Assembly (NCBI RefSeq): GCF_023091745.1
Contig: NC_068910.1
Span: 90,648,170-90,712,169 of the forward strand
DNA length: 64,000 bases
Origin: Budorcas taxicolor
Taxonomy: Eukaryota > Chordata > Mammalia > Artiodactyla > Bovidae
Direction of reading: 5' to 3'
This document shows positions 1 through 10,536 of this stretch, piece after piece. The translations under genes and the position numbers were made by a program. The number at the start of each line of letters is the position of its first letter. Position 1 is the stretch's first letter. The notes under the pieces are model-generated. The model had not been told where the DNA came from. It was given only the letters and a program-made list of their open reading frames with translations, and made no database searches.

Positions 1-548
1 CAGGGGAACTGTCTAAAGTAGGCCCTAGGTTGTGTGCACTTCCCAGGTCTAAACCACTCAGGTTCAGTTTCTTGGGTACTCTACCAAGGCACAGACTCTG
101 TTGGGCCTCCATTTTGTGCCCTTCCCAGGTCCATACAGCTCAGGTGACCAGGTGCTTGGTGAGCACACTCTCCCAGCTGGGTGATGCGTCTTATTACCTT
201 TGCGATCCCAGCCCCTCAGTTTCCTGGGTGCACCACAAGAACACCATCTCAGGTGGGCTGTGTGTTTCCTCTGGGGAGCTGATCTCTGACTGCAACCCTC
301 CTGGAGGATGTCAACCATCCAGAATTACAGGAAGACTTTGTTAGCAAATGGGAGCCTGTGCACAGTTTGGTGGAGAATGCCATCTCTGGGGCCAAGGTTG
401 TGCCTTCTGGCTCTGGCTGTTGCCCACCTGTCTCTCTGCCTCCAGCAGGGGGAGGGTCTGGTCCACAGCCGGCTAGCTCTCCTCTGGTATTCGCCTAATC
501 CTTTGTTCTGTGATTGGGCCAGCCTGTGCCTCAGAGCTTTTAGCAGAA

Positions 549-619
<71 letters not shown>

Positions 620-862
620 TCTCTGGCTATCCCACAGTTTGGGTTGTTATCTCATGTTAACTTCCTCAGATTGTCCTTGGGGCATTCAGGTCTGTTCCCC
701 CCCCTGTACCTACAGCCTGCACCTCCTTGTTCAGCCCCTGCTCACTGCTGGCAGACCTGAGTGTCCGGGCTACCTCTCCACTGTGAGTCATGGCTAGGTG
801 CATAATCCGTGGGTTCATTTTTCTTTTCTTCTCCTGATTATGTTGCCCTCCGACATTCCAAA
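1..862 (-). mobile_element. L1 5'UTR-like segment, inverted relative to the L1 3' tail that follows
   Basis: GC-richer than the surroundings and without a convincing reading frame. I recognise it as a cetartiodactyl L1 5'UTR-type sequence on the minus strand, from recall of family features only. It runs without a gap into an L1 3'UTR on the plus strand at about 863. That order (inverted 5' piece, then 3' piece) fits a twin-primed L1. The left end lies outside the window, so no target-site duplication can be tested. Open frames of 60 to 150 codons here overlap the CT tract or are antisense and are not supported as genes. It could also be a separate, unrelated repeat. Confidence 0.45.
553..615. 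repeat. (TC)n microsatellite, about 31 units
   Basis: An uninterrupted run of TC dinucleotides inside the L1 5'UTR-like block. It creates an artificial Leu-Ser frame. The long pure tract should be length-polymorphic. Confidence 0.98.
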
Positions 863-1350
863 ACAGAAACAGATTCACAGACAGACTTGTGGTTTCCTGA
901 GCGGGACAGAGGAAGATTGGGAATTTGGGATTAATGGATGCAAGCTATTATATACAGAATGGGTGCACAATAAGGTCCCATTGTATAGCACAAGAACTAT
1001 ATTCAATATCCTGTGATAAACCATAATGAAAAAGAATGTGAAAGAAAGAAATGTGTAATTGAATAACTTTTTTATGAGCAGAAATGAACAACAACACAGT
1101 AAATCAACTATGTTACTTGCTCAGTCATGTCTGACTCTTTGCAAGACCATGGGCTGTAGCCTGTCAGGCTCCTCTGTCCATAGAATTCTCTAGCCAAGAA
1201 TGCTGCAGTGGGTAGTCATTCCCTTCTGCAGGGGATCTTCCCAACCCAAGGACTGAACCCAGGGCTCCTGTATTGCAAGCAGATTCTTTACAATCTGAGT
1301 CACCAGGCTTTCCAAATCAACTGTTCTTCAATAAAAAGTTAAAAAAAAAA
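863..1350 (+). mobile_element. L1 3'UTR and poly-A tail, interrupted by a SINE
   Basis: Typical cetartiodactyl L1 3'UTR wording: a stretch around 960-1020 ending in ATTCAATATCCTGTGATAAA, then AATAAA-type sequence and an A-run at 1341-1351. A Bov-tA SINE at 1110-1313 splits the tail. The tail runs into a purine-rich (AAG)n tract at 1350-1366, which was then the target of the next BovB. Confidence 0.75.
1110..1313 (-). mobile_element. Bov-tA SINE inserted in the L1 tail
   Basis: Full-length-like Bov-tA on the minus strand: the tRNA-derived head is at the right (CACCAGG, GATTCTTTAC) and the Bov-A body at the left (CTCAGTCATGTCTGACTC). A 9-bp duplication AAATCAACT lies at 1101-1109 and 1314-1322. 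Removing the SINE and one copy restores a continuous L1 3' end, so the SINE is younger than the L1. Confidence 0.9.
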
Positions 1351-1402
1351 AGAAGAAGAAGAAGCAGCAGTAAGAGAAAAGGAGGAAGCAGCAAACTCCA
1401 AG

Positions 1403-2810
1403 TTCAGTTCAGCTCAGTCATTCAGTCATGTCCAAATCTTTGCGACCCCATGAACCTCAGCACAGGGGACTTCCTGTCCATCACCAACTCCCAGAGTCCA
1501 CCCAAACCCATGTCCATCAAGTTAGTGATGCCATCACACCATCTCATTCTCTGTCATCCCCTTCTCCTCCTGCCCTCAATCTTTTCCAGCAACAGGGTCT
1601 TTTCAGATGAGTCAGCTCTTTGCATGAGGTGGCCAAAGTATTGGAGTTTCAGCGTCAGCATCATTCGTTCCAATGAACACCCAGGACTGATCTCTTTTAG
1701 GATGGGCTGATTGGATTTCCTTGCAGTCCAAGGGACTCATAAGAGTCTTCTCCAACACCACAGTTCAAAAGCATCAATACTTGGGCACTCAGCTTTCTTT
1801 ATAGTCCAACTCTCACATCCATACATGACCACTGGAAAAACCATAGCCTTGACTAGACGGACCTTTGTTGGCAAAGTAATGTCTCTGCTTTTTAGTATGT
1901 TATCTAGGTTGGTCTTAACTTTCCTTCCAAGGAGTAAGCGTCTTTTAATTTCATGGCTGCAATTACCATCTGCAGTGACTTTGGAGCCCAGAAAAATAGT
2001 CAGCCACTGTTTCCACTGTTTCCCCATCTATTTCCCAGGAAGTGACAGGACCGGATGCCATGATCTTCGTTTTCTGAATGTTGAGATTTAAGCCAACTTT
2101 TTCACTCTCCTCTTTCACTTTCATCAAGAGGCTTTTGAGTTCCTCTTCACTTTCTGCCATAAGGGTGGTGTCATCTGCATATCTGAGGTTATTGATATTT
2201 CTCCTGGCAATCTTGATTCCAGCTTGTGCTTCTTCCAGCCCAGCGCTTCTCATTATGTACTCTGCATAGAAGTGAAATAAGCAGGGTGACAATATACAGC
2301 CTTGACATACTCCTTTTCCTATTTGGAACCAGTCTGTTGTTCCATGTCCAGTTCTAATTGTTGCTTCCTGACCTGCATATAAGTTTCTCAAGAGTCAGAT
2401 CAGGTGGTCTGGTATGTGCATCTCTTTCAGAATTTTCCACAGTTTATTGTGATCCACACAGTCAAAGGCTTTGGCATAGTCAATAAAGCAGAAATAGATG
2501 TATTTCTGAAACTCTCTTGCTTTTTCCATGATCCAGCGGATATTGGCAATTTGATCTCTGGTTCCTCTGCCTTTTCTAAAACCAGCTTGAACATCTGGAA
2601 GTTCATGGTTCATGTATTGCTGAAGCCTGGCTTGGAGTAATATAAGTATTACTTTACTAGCATGTGAGGTGAGTGCAATTGTGTGATAGTTTGAGCATTC
2701 TTTGGCATTACCTTTCTTTGGGATTGAAATGAAACTGACTTTTTCCAGTCCTGTAGCCACTGCTGAATTTTCCAAATTTGCTGGCATATTGAGTGCAGCA
2801 CTTTCACAGC
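1403..2810 (-). mobile_element. BovB LINE, 3' part (reverse transcriptase to 3' end) of a 5'-inverted copy
   Basis: BovB is an RTE-clade non-LTR retrotransposon whose single ORF encodes endonuclease and reverse transcriptase. The minus strand carries the RT fingers, palm and C-terminal part to the 3' end at 1403. A 163-residue frame (2395-2886) holds the DYAKAFDCVDHNKLW motif; its amino end is read through the inverted piece. A 142-residue frame (1963-2391) holds the catalytic RYADDTTLM motif. The two frames are separated by a stop and the C-terminal part is shifted, so the copy is dead. It is the 3' half of one insertion whose 5' half is inverted at 2811-3176. Outer TSD AAACTCCAAG is at 1393-1402 and 3178-3187. 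Confidence 0.93.
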
Positions 2811-3176
2811 AATCAATGCAAAGAAATAGAGGAAAACAATAAATAGGAAAGACTAGAGATCTCTTCAAGAAAATTAGAGATAACAAGGGAACATTTCATG
2901 TAAAGATGGGCACAATAAAGGACAGAAATGTTAGGGACCTGACAGAAGCAGAAGATATTAAGAAGAGGTGGCAAGAATACACAGAAGAATTGTACAAAAA
3001 AGATCTTCATGACCCATGATAATCACGATGGCGTGATCACTCACCTAGAGCCAGACATCCTGGAATGTGCAGTCAAGTGAGCCTTAGGAAGCATCACTAT
3101 GAACAAAGCTAGTGGAGATGATGGAATTTCAGTTGAGCTATTTCAAATCCTGAAAGATGATGCTGTGGAAGTGCTG
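2811..3176 (+). mobile_element. Inverted 5' segment of the same BovB insertion
   Basis: Reads as BovB sense on the plus strand, starting in the linker upstream of RT (AATCAATGCAAAGAAATAGA) and ending GCTGTGGAAGTGCTG. The neighbouring minus-strand piece begins in element order with GCTGTGAAAGTGCTG, so 15 nt are present in both arms. The element end nearest the RNA 5' end faces the inversion joint at 2810/2811. The outer end abuts the 10-bp TSD at 3178-3187. Stops and a deletion near 3015 break the frame. Confidence 0.92.
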
Positions 3177-3187
3177 GAAACTCCAAG

Positions 3188-4651
3188 GAACTTCCACAAA
3201 AAAAGCAGGAGAGGGTCTTGTGGTAGAATCCAAGTGCAGAAAATGCATAAAATAGGAAGTGAGCAGCTCTGTCTGCTAGTGGACTTAATTTCAAGTGAAT
3301 CAAGAAATTGATATTTCTTTTTAATTTCTGAAAGACAAAACAAAATATCTAAATTTATTTTAAATTTTCTCAATTGTTTTTAATTTTTTTTCAAATTTTC
3401 ACTCAGTTTATTTTCTTGTGAGTTCACTTTAATTTTTACTTCATTTGGCTACAAGCTCTCTGCAGAAAGAGACGTGACATCATTTTGTATCTTCAGCATA
3501 TATTCTGATGCCTGTGATATAACAGCTGTTCATTCACTGTTCAGTACATGAGAGAATGAAGGGACAAAACAAAGTAAAACTGTTGGGCTTTCCACTTCAA
3601 CTGACGATTCACCCTGAAAGTATATAGTTTATGGAAATTATTCTCACAATGTACCAGTTTCAGATGTCACCAACCAAGAACACTGATCTGTATACCATCC
3701 AAACATGCCAAGACATGCATTCACAAAAATATCCAATTGTTTCCATTAACTGTTATATTTGTGAGGGCATTGGGTCAAGGATGAGGGAAAGGGAAGCCAG
3801 TCAGGTAGAAAGCTTGTGGCCTTTAGATGATTAAAGAAGCTTATTCTTCCAAGAGGCTCCTTTGTGTTTTAGATACAAGCCTTCTGTTCCCCTTTAATGA
3901 AGTGAGGGAAAGGATGTTATATGAAGAAGCTCAGATACCCATAGTAAAGCTATCTTTTATCCTGTGAGTTTTCTCATCTCCTCCAGCTCCATTGGTTACT
4001 TTCTGCTGATGCTGCCTTTTTTGCTGCATATCCCACATCAAGGTCACCATTCTTACTTTTTAAAGTCAAGGGTCCTTTTTTCACTTGAGTTTCAAACACT
4101 ATCCTCAATTGCTTACTTCTAAGGCTTACTGAAAGAATATATCCTCTTAGAACTAAGAGAATTGTAATATTTATATATAGATTTTAATGCATTAAACACA
4201 GAATTTTAAGTATAGTTTAAATATTACCGAGTTGTATGGCTTCCTCCCTATTTATGTCCAGAATTGAATTTGCCATACCTAGGCACAGAAATAGTGTGAT
4301 TTATCTAATAAATTGCAGGAGTTTAGGTGCTAAGCCTTGTTTCTTATTTTCAGGGTCCTCAGTGTAGGTCTTAAATATGCAACCCTTTAATCATAAATTC
4401 ACAGCTTTCCAATTACTACCTGTGTGACCTTGGTAAATTACTTAACCTCTATGTAGTTTAAGGACTCATGCTGAAAAAAGATATTAACTAAGGTAGCTAG
4501 TTTATTACTTAATAAATGCAATTTATTTTCTACACAGAGATAGTTTTGTGAATGGCAGAGAAAGCTAATAGTAAGTTTAATCTTAAAAAAAGGGATAAAA
4601 AGCTGGATCATTCAAGAGAATCCAAGATATATGGTCTTCCCATAAAAAATG
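3188..4651. other. Non-coding stretch with ancient L2 and MIR remnants
   Basis: No convincing gene. 3440-3560 resembles an L2 3' end in the plus sense (diverged ending with TTCATTCACTGTTCAGTA and GAATGAA). 4405-4475 resembles the MIR core (TACCTGTGTGACCTTGGTAA followed by TTACTTAACCTCT). The rest is AT-rich with no motif I can name. Confidence 0.5.
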
Positions 4652-4945
4652 GTGAAAGCGAAAGTCACTCAGTCGAATCTGACTCTTTGCAATTCCATGG
4701 ACTATCGGCCAGAATACTGGAGTGGGTAGCCTTTCCCTTCACCAGGGGATCTTTCCAACCCAGGGATCAAACCTAGGTCTCTGGCATTGCAGGTAAATTT
4801 TTTACCAGTTGAGCCACAGGGAAGCCGCCAAATACTGTAGTAGGTAGCCTATCCCTTCTCCAGGGGATTTTCCCAACCCAGGAACTGAACCGGGGTCTCC
4901 TGCATTGTAGGCAGATTTTTTATGAACTGACCTATCAGGGAAGCC
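4652..4945 (-). mobile_element. Two partial Bov-tA SINEs head to tail
   Basis: 4652-4826 is a Bov-tA copy on the minus strand ending in the head motif GAGCCACAGGGAAGCC. 4828-4945 repeats only the head half (about CCAAATACTG to CAGGGAAGCC) in the same orientation. The second unit is either a truncated insertion or a duplication of the tRNA-derived half. I saw no clean TSD. Confidence 0.85.
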
Positions 4946-5171
4946 TATTATTAAATGAGAAAACACAAAGAAAAACATGTAGATTTAGAACTGTAGGTAT
5001 TCAATATATATTAGATTATTGTTATTAATATTGTAATTTATTATTATTGACCTAAGAAAACTCTTGAGCCACCTTTGGTCACTAAGTAAGTATCACCCTT
5101 GCAAGACAAGTAAACCAGCGTAGTTGCTTTGCCCACTTTTGATTATTTTACATTTTCTTTTGATAGCATCA

Positions 5172-6310
5172 ATTCAGTTCAGTTCAGTCGCTCAGTCATG
5201 TCTGACTCTTTGCTACCCCATGAATTGCAGCACGCCAGGCCTCCCTGTCCATCACCAACTCCCGGAGTTCACTCAGACTCACGTCCATCGAGTCAGTGAT
5301 GCCATCCAGCCAGCTCATCCTCTGTTATCCCCTTCTCCTCCTGCCCCCAATCCCTCCCAGCATCAGAGTCTTTTCCAATGAGTCAACTCTTCGCATGAGG
5401 TGGCCAAAGTATTGGAGTTTCAGCTTTAGCATCATTCCTTCCAAAGAACACCCAGGGCTGATCTCCTTCAGAATGGACTGGTTGGATCTCCTTGCAGTCC
5501 AAGGGACTCTCAAGAGTCTTCTCCAACACCACAGTTCAAAAGCATCAATTCTTCGACACTCAGCTTTCTTCAGGTCCAGCTCTCACATCCATACATGACT
5601 ACTGGGAAAACCATAGCCTTGACTAGACAGACCTTTGTTGGCAAAGTAATGTCTCTGCTTTTTAATATGCTATCTAGGTAGGTCATAACTTTCCTTCCCA
5701 GGAGTAAGCGTATTTTAATTTCATGGCTGCAATCGCCATCTGCAGTGATTTTGGAGACCAAAAAATTAAAGCCAGCCACTGTTTCCACTGTTTCCCCATC
5801 TATTTCCCATGAAGTGATGGGACCAGATGCCATGATCTTCGTTTTCTGAATGTTGAGATTTAAGCCAGCTTTTTCACTCTCCTCTTTCACTTTCATCAAG
5901 AGGCTCTTTAGTTCTTCTTTACCTTCTGCCATAAGGGTGGTGTCATCTGTATATCTGAGGTTATTGATATTTCTCCTGGCAATCTTGATTCTAGCTTGTG
6001 CTTCTTCCAGCCCAGCGCTTCTCATGATGTACTCTGCATAGAAGTGAAATAAGCAGGGTGACAATATACAGCCTTGACATACTCCTTTTCCTATTTGGAA
6101 CCAGTCTGTTGTTCTATGTCCAGTTCTAACTGTTGCTTTCTGACCTGCATACAGGTTTCTCAAAAGGCAGGTCAGGTGGTCTGGTATTCCTATCTCTTTC
6201 ATAATTTTCCACAGTATATTGTGATCCACACAGTCAAATGCTTTGGCATAGTCAATAAAGCAGAAATAGGTGTTTTTCTGGAACTCTCTTACCTTTTAGA
6301 TGATCCAGCA
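5172..6310 (-). mobile_element. BovB LINE, 5'-truncated, with a 219-codon RT frame
   Basis: Minus-strand BovB from its AACTGAACTGAATT-type 3' end at 5172 to a 5' truncation inside the RT palm at about 6310. The longest frame (5570-6229) starts at the MDHN of the cDNA-binding region, includes FQIGKGVCQGCILSPCLF and the catalytic box RYTDDTTLM, in which the usual YADD reads YTDD, and ends in the C-terminal domain near CESWT. It lacks endonuclease and the RT amino half, so it cannot be an autonomous element. With the plus-strand BovB at 7333-8477 it forms a roughly 1.1-kb inverted repeat. Confidence 0.92.
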
Positions 6311-7070
6311 TACTCCAAATTAATCCATTCTCACTATCAGTAAGTTTCTCTAATCTGGAGGCAATAAATGAAATATATTCTGAACTGAATGATTGTTTAG
6401 TAGAATTCTATCCTCAGTAGATTAGAAGAGCTGTTCAGTTTTTGTTTATGTGTTTTGTTTTTCTTTTTGTTTTCTGAGTGAGCCTTTAAGGATTATTTTG
6501 AAACTTGTCTTGGTCTCTCATTTTAGAGGCAGAATCATTTCTATCCCTTTAATTTCTCCTCATAAGTATAATTTTCCAGCTCTTTCATTCATGTGGTTCT
6601 CAAATGAATTCTACATAAAGTTCTTTAAATTCTTTTAGGAGCCTCAAATTGGTCACAGTCCTCTAACAGAGATAAAATGATGAATATAGCAAGAGGATAA
6701 CATTAAGATTGTCATATGCTAATATGGAATTCTATAAAACATTTTATGTGGATATCATGCTTGGTTTGCTACTCTCCATTTGTCTCTTAGGGGTTTCCAA
6801 TAAAAAACACAGATTTCTTCAGATCATTAATATAACTTCATGGTAGTATAGATACAAGACTGAGAGTTCCACAAGGATCAAGACCATGTTTGTTTTTATC
6901 ACCAGTATAAAACAGGCTCCTAGCAGAGGGCCTGCCACATCACAGGGTGCTAGCAAATATTTGCTGAATAGGTGAATGAGTGGATAAATAAATGAATAAA
7001 TGAAGATAGACACAAATGAGAGAATGCTAAATAAATGTAGTGAATTGCATATCAAAGTTATGTACAAGTG
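6311..7070. other. Non-coding DNA with an L2 3' end
   Basis: 6850-7005 matches the shape of a diverged L2 3' end on the plus strand (GGATCAAGACCATGTTTGTT, then GGGCCTGCCACATCACAGGG, then AAATATTTGCTGAATAGGTGAATGAG). Nothing else recognisable. Confidence 0.55.
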
Positions 7071-7078
7071 AAAATATC

Positions 7079-7332
7079 AGTTTTCTGTGATTATGGTTTC
7101 AATGTGGCTCCCCTCTGATGCCCTCTCGCAACACCTACCGTCTCACTTGGGTTTCTCTTACCTTGGTGTGGGGTATCTCTTCACAGCTGCTCCAGCAAAG
7201 CGCAGCCGCTGTTCCTTACCTTAGACGCGGTCACCTCTCTTGACCATGAACGTGGAGTAGCTCCTCTCGGCCCTCCTGTGCCCTCGCAGCCACCACTCCT
7301 TGGATGTAGGGTTGTTCTTCTCAGCCGCCACC
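7079..7332 (-). mobile_element. Inverted BovB 5'UTR segment of a 5'-inverted copy
   Basis: A GC-rich, CpG-containing block unlike its AT-rich surroundings. On the minus strand it carries the repeated BovB leader words GAGCTACTCCACG and GAGATACCCCACACC, followed by AACCCAAGTGAGACGGTAGG. Recognition as BovB 5'UTR is from recall of the consensus. It meets plus-strand BovB RT sequence at about 7333. Its outer end abuts AAAATATC (7071-7078), which recurs at the element's 3' end (8478-8485), so both parts entered together. Confidence 0.8.
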
Positions 7333-8477
7333 CCTGGATCATAGAAAAAGCAAGACAGTTCCAGAAACACATCTATTTCTGCCCTATTGACTATGCCAAA
7401 GCCTTTGACTATGTGGATCACAATAAACTGTAGAAAATTCTGAAAGAGATAGGAATACCAGACCACCTGACCTGCCTCTTGAGAAACCTATATGGAGGTC
7501 AGGAAGCAACAGTTAGAACTGGACATGGAACAAAGACTGGTTCCAAATAGGAAAAGGAGTACGTCAAGGCTGTATATTGTCACCCTGCTTATTTCACTTC
7601 TATGCAGAGTACATAATGAGAAGCGCTGGGCTGGAAGAAGCACAAGCTGGAATCAAGATTGCCAGGAGAAATATCAGTAACCTCAGATATGCAGATGACA
7701 CCACCCTTATGGCAGAAAGTGAAGAGGAACTCAAAAGCCTCTTGATGAAAGTGAAAGAGGAGGGTGAAAAAGTTGGCTTAAATCTCAACATTCAGAAAAC
7801 GAAGATCATGGCATCTGATCCCATCACTTCATAGGAAATAGAAGGGGAAACAGTGGAAACAGTGGCTGACTTTTTGGGGGGGTGGCTCCAAAGTCACTGC
7901 AGATGGTAATTGCAGCCATGAAATTAAAAGACGCTTACTCCTGGGAAGGAAAGTTATGACCAACTTAGTTGGCATATTAAACAGCAGAGACATTACTTTG
8001 CCAACAAAGTTCTGTCTAGTCAAGGCTATGGTTTTTCCAGTGGTCATGTATGGATGTGAGAGTTGGACTGTGAAGAAAGCTGAGTGCCAAAGAATTGATG
8101 CTTTTGAACCATGGTGCTGGAGAAGACGCTTGAGAGTCCCTTGGACTGCAAGGAAATCCAGCCAGTCCATCCTAAAGGAGACCAGTCCTCAGCGTTTATT
8201 GGAAGGACTGATGCTAAGGCTGAAACTCCAATACTTTGGCCACCTCATGTGAAGAGTTGACTCATTGGAAAAGACCCTGATGCTGGGAGGGATTGGGGGC
8301 AGGAGGAAAAGGGGACAACAGAGGATGAGATGGCTGGATGGCATCACCAACTCGATGTACATGAGTTGGGGTGAACTCCAGGATTTGGTGATGGACATGG
8401 AAGCCTGGCATGCTGTGATTCATGGGGTCACAAAGAGTCAAACATGACTGAGCAACTGAACTAGAACTAACTAACTT
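7333..8477 (+). mobile_element. BovB LINE, RT to 3' end, with inverted 5'UTR upstream
   Basis: Plus-strand BovB starting at the GGATCAT(G)GAAAAAGCAAG point of the RT domain and ending in an aberrant ACTGAACTAGAACTAACTAAC tail at 8477. The frame 7577-7834 holds RYADDTTLM. A G7 run at 7876-7882 and nearby changes break the frame before the C-terminal part, which continues at 7956-8252. The whole stretch between the 5'UTR and the RT palm is absent. TSD AAAATATC at 7071-7078 and 8478-8485. Confidence 0.93.
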
Positions 8478-8664
8478 AAAATATCCGATATTAATATCTA
8501 TCCATTTCTTCAAGGAATATTTATTGAACACCTTTATGCTAAATAGTAAGAATATAAAATAAAATTAAGATAGAGTCATTGCTCACTTATAAAAATAGAG
8601 AAAACAACTATGGATTAGATAAAAGAATAATAACTTTAATATATACTAAAATAATAATACACTC

Positions 8665-8788
8665 CCTTGGAGAAGAAAATGGAAACCCACTCCAGTATAC
8701 CTGCCTGGAGAATTCCATGAACATAGGAGCCTGGTGAGCTACATTTCATGCAATATCAAAGAGTCGGACATGACTGAGTGACTAGCAG
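8665..8788 (+). mobile_element. Bov-tA SINE, 5'-truncated
   Basis: Body and 3' half of a plus-strand Bov-tA: GGAGAAGAAAATGGAAACCC, CCAGTATACCTGCCTGG, AAAGAGTCGGACATGACTGA. The tRNA-derived head is missing. Confidence 0.85.
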
Positions 8789-9409
8789 CTTATGTACAAT
8801 ATAATTTAATCTGTATATAATGAAGATGGTTTAACAATATGTATTTTTTTGTTCATTAAATTATTAACTGAAAGGAATAAATCATATAATCATGGTAATA
8901 GGTGACAAATGTCTTTTGATAATTTCCAAGTATTTCTGGCATTTGTTTTGGCAAGCTAGAAATAGAAAATAACACAAAAAGTAGAAATTAGAAATAATTA
9001 TAGACATTATCCTGAAACAGTGAATCACTTGAGGGAGTTTCATTCAATTCAGAAACAAGTTCCCTATATGGACACTATTTTTGAAAAGTCTAGTATGCAT
9101 TGTTTTGTTTTGTTTTGTTTTGTTTCCCCACTGATTGCCTTTGGTTTCTATGGTATTCTATTATATTATACAGTCTACAAATAAAATTATTTTCTCCCTT
9201 TAAAAAAAAAGAAATACCTTGTATTGAGTCTTCCCAAAGTCCTTAAAGTTTCACTTAATATTGCTACTTTGAGAAAAGACAAGTAGCAGAAAATATTTTA
9301 CTTATAAAGAGTACAATTTTTCTTCAAATACTTGGTCAATGAAATGATTTTCAGCAAATAAAAAGAAAGAAAGGAAGGAAGCAATGAACAAACAAGTATA
9401 TAGATACTG
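8789..9409. other. Non-coding AT-rich stretch with a (TTTTG)n repeat
   Basis: Five units of TTTTG lie at about 9101-9125 and a short purine (GAAA/GGAA) tract at 9361-9382. No gene or named repeat seen in the rest. Confidence 0.8.
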
Positions 9410-9602
9410 GAAAGTGTGAGTCATTCAGTCATGTTCAACTTTTTATGACCCCATGGACTGTAGGCCCACCAGGCTCCTCTTCCCATGGAATTCTCCAGGC
9501 AAGAATGCTGGAATGGGTAGTCATTCTTTTCTCCAGCGATCTTCATGAAGATTCAGGCATTGCAGACAGATTCTTTACCATCTGAGCCACCAGGGGAGCC
9601 CC
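9410..9602 (-). mobile_element. Bov-tA SINE
   Basis: Minus-strand Bov-tA with body (CATTCAGTCATGTTCAAC, CCATGGACTGTAGG) at the left and tRNA-derived head (TTACCATCTGAGCCACCAGG) at the right. About 20 bp of the usual middle after CTCCAGCGATCTTC are missing. Confidence 0.88.
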
Positions 9603-10374
9603 TATATAATGAAAAGGAAGAGATAAAATTATAATCATTAATATATTCCTGTGTTCGTGTATGAGAATCTATGCAAAGATGTTCATCAAGTTGTCAATAG
9701 TATCTTGAAAGAGGGGACATTTGAGAACTTAAGAAATTGCAATTTACTTATTTTTCTGTTTACACCCTATAGTTAGCATGATAAAAGTGGTTATAGCTAA
9801 ATATATAGTACAGTCCCTGCCCTCACAGAAGTGTACTGAGGAAAAGAGACATAGCCATGACCAGACAACTGCCTTGTCATAACCTAGCACAATAGAAGCC
9901 CTAACTGATTTAGAGAACAGAAAATGAAGTAACCATGTAAATTACAGGGAAGACTTTGGAAAATGACAAGATTGAGAAAAAAAGAACTGTTTTCAAGGCA
10001 ATGAAAATGATGATTGTGAGATTAAGGATTATAAAATCAAAATGTGTTTTGTGAGAGGAAATTGTTCCATGTGGCAAAGCAATTAGGGTGCAAGACAAGA
10101 AGAAAAGAGTAGCTGATAAGAAAGGAGGATTTAACCAGATTGTAAGATTTCTTTATCATGCCAAGAAGATAGGCCTTAATTTTTTACCAGTGGTAATCAT
10201 ACATTTTCATTCATGCACACTCAAAATGTTAAAAATTATCCATGGAATATAATACTCATGTGTATACTACATACTATCTGCAATATAAAAATATATACTA
10301 TATTGTCAAAAAAACTATATACTGTTTTATATTTCCAAATTGACATAAAAAATTTATCATAATTTTAAATGGTT
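9603..10374. other. Stretch with no recognised feature
   Basis: AT-rich. No open frame beyond chance length, no repeat I can name. Confidence 0.7.
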
Positions 10375-10388
10375 TCAAAGAATAATTT

Positions 10389-10492
10389 ATGAGGACTTCC
10401 CTGGTGGCCCAGTGGATAAGACTCTGAGTTTCCACTTCAGGAGCTCAAGTTCGATTCCTGGTCAAGGAATTAATATCCCACATGCTTTGCAG
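10389..10492 (+). mobile_element. CHR-type tRNA-derived SINE with 14-bp TSD
   Basis: Starts GAGGACTTCCCTGGTGGCCC and carries the B-box-like GTTCGATTCCTGGTC and the ending ATCCCACATGC, as in the cetartiodactyl CHR SINE family. Perfect duplication TCAAAGAATAATTT at 10375-10388 and 10493-10506. Short (about 104 bp), so 3'-truncated relative to the longest members. Confidence 0.9.
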
Positions 10493-10536
10493 TCAAAGAA
10501 TAATTTCTGTTATATTATATAAATGTTTTAGTTGTA

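Noticed and set aside
308..797. Frames of 150 and 95 codons with long Leu-Ser repeats
   Set aside because: They are created by the (TC)n microsatellite and have no domain; the surrounding block is repeat-like.
5570..6229. A 219-codon RT frame as a possible active gene
   Set aside because: It is a 5'-truncated BovB without endonuclease and RT amino half, and its catalytic box reads YTDD.
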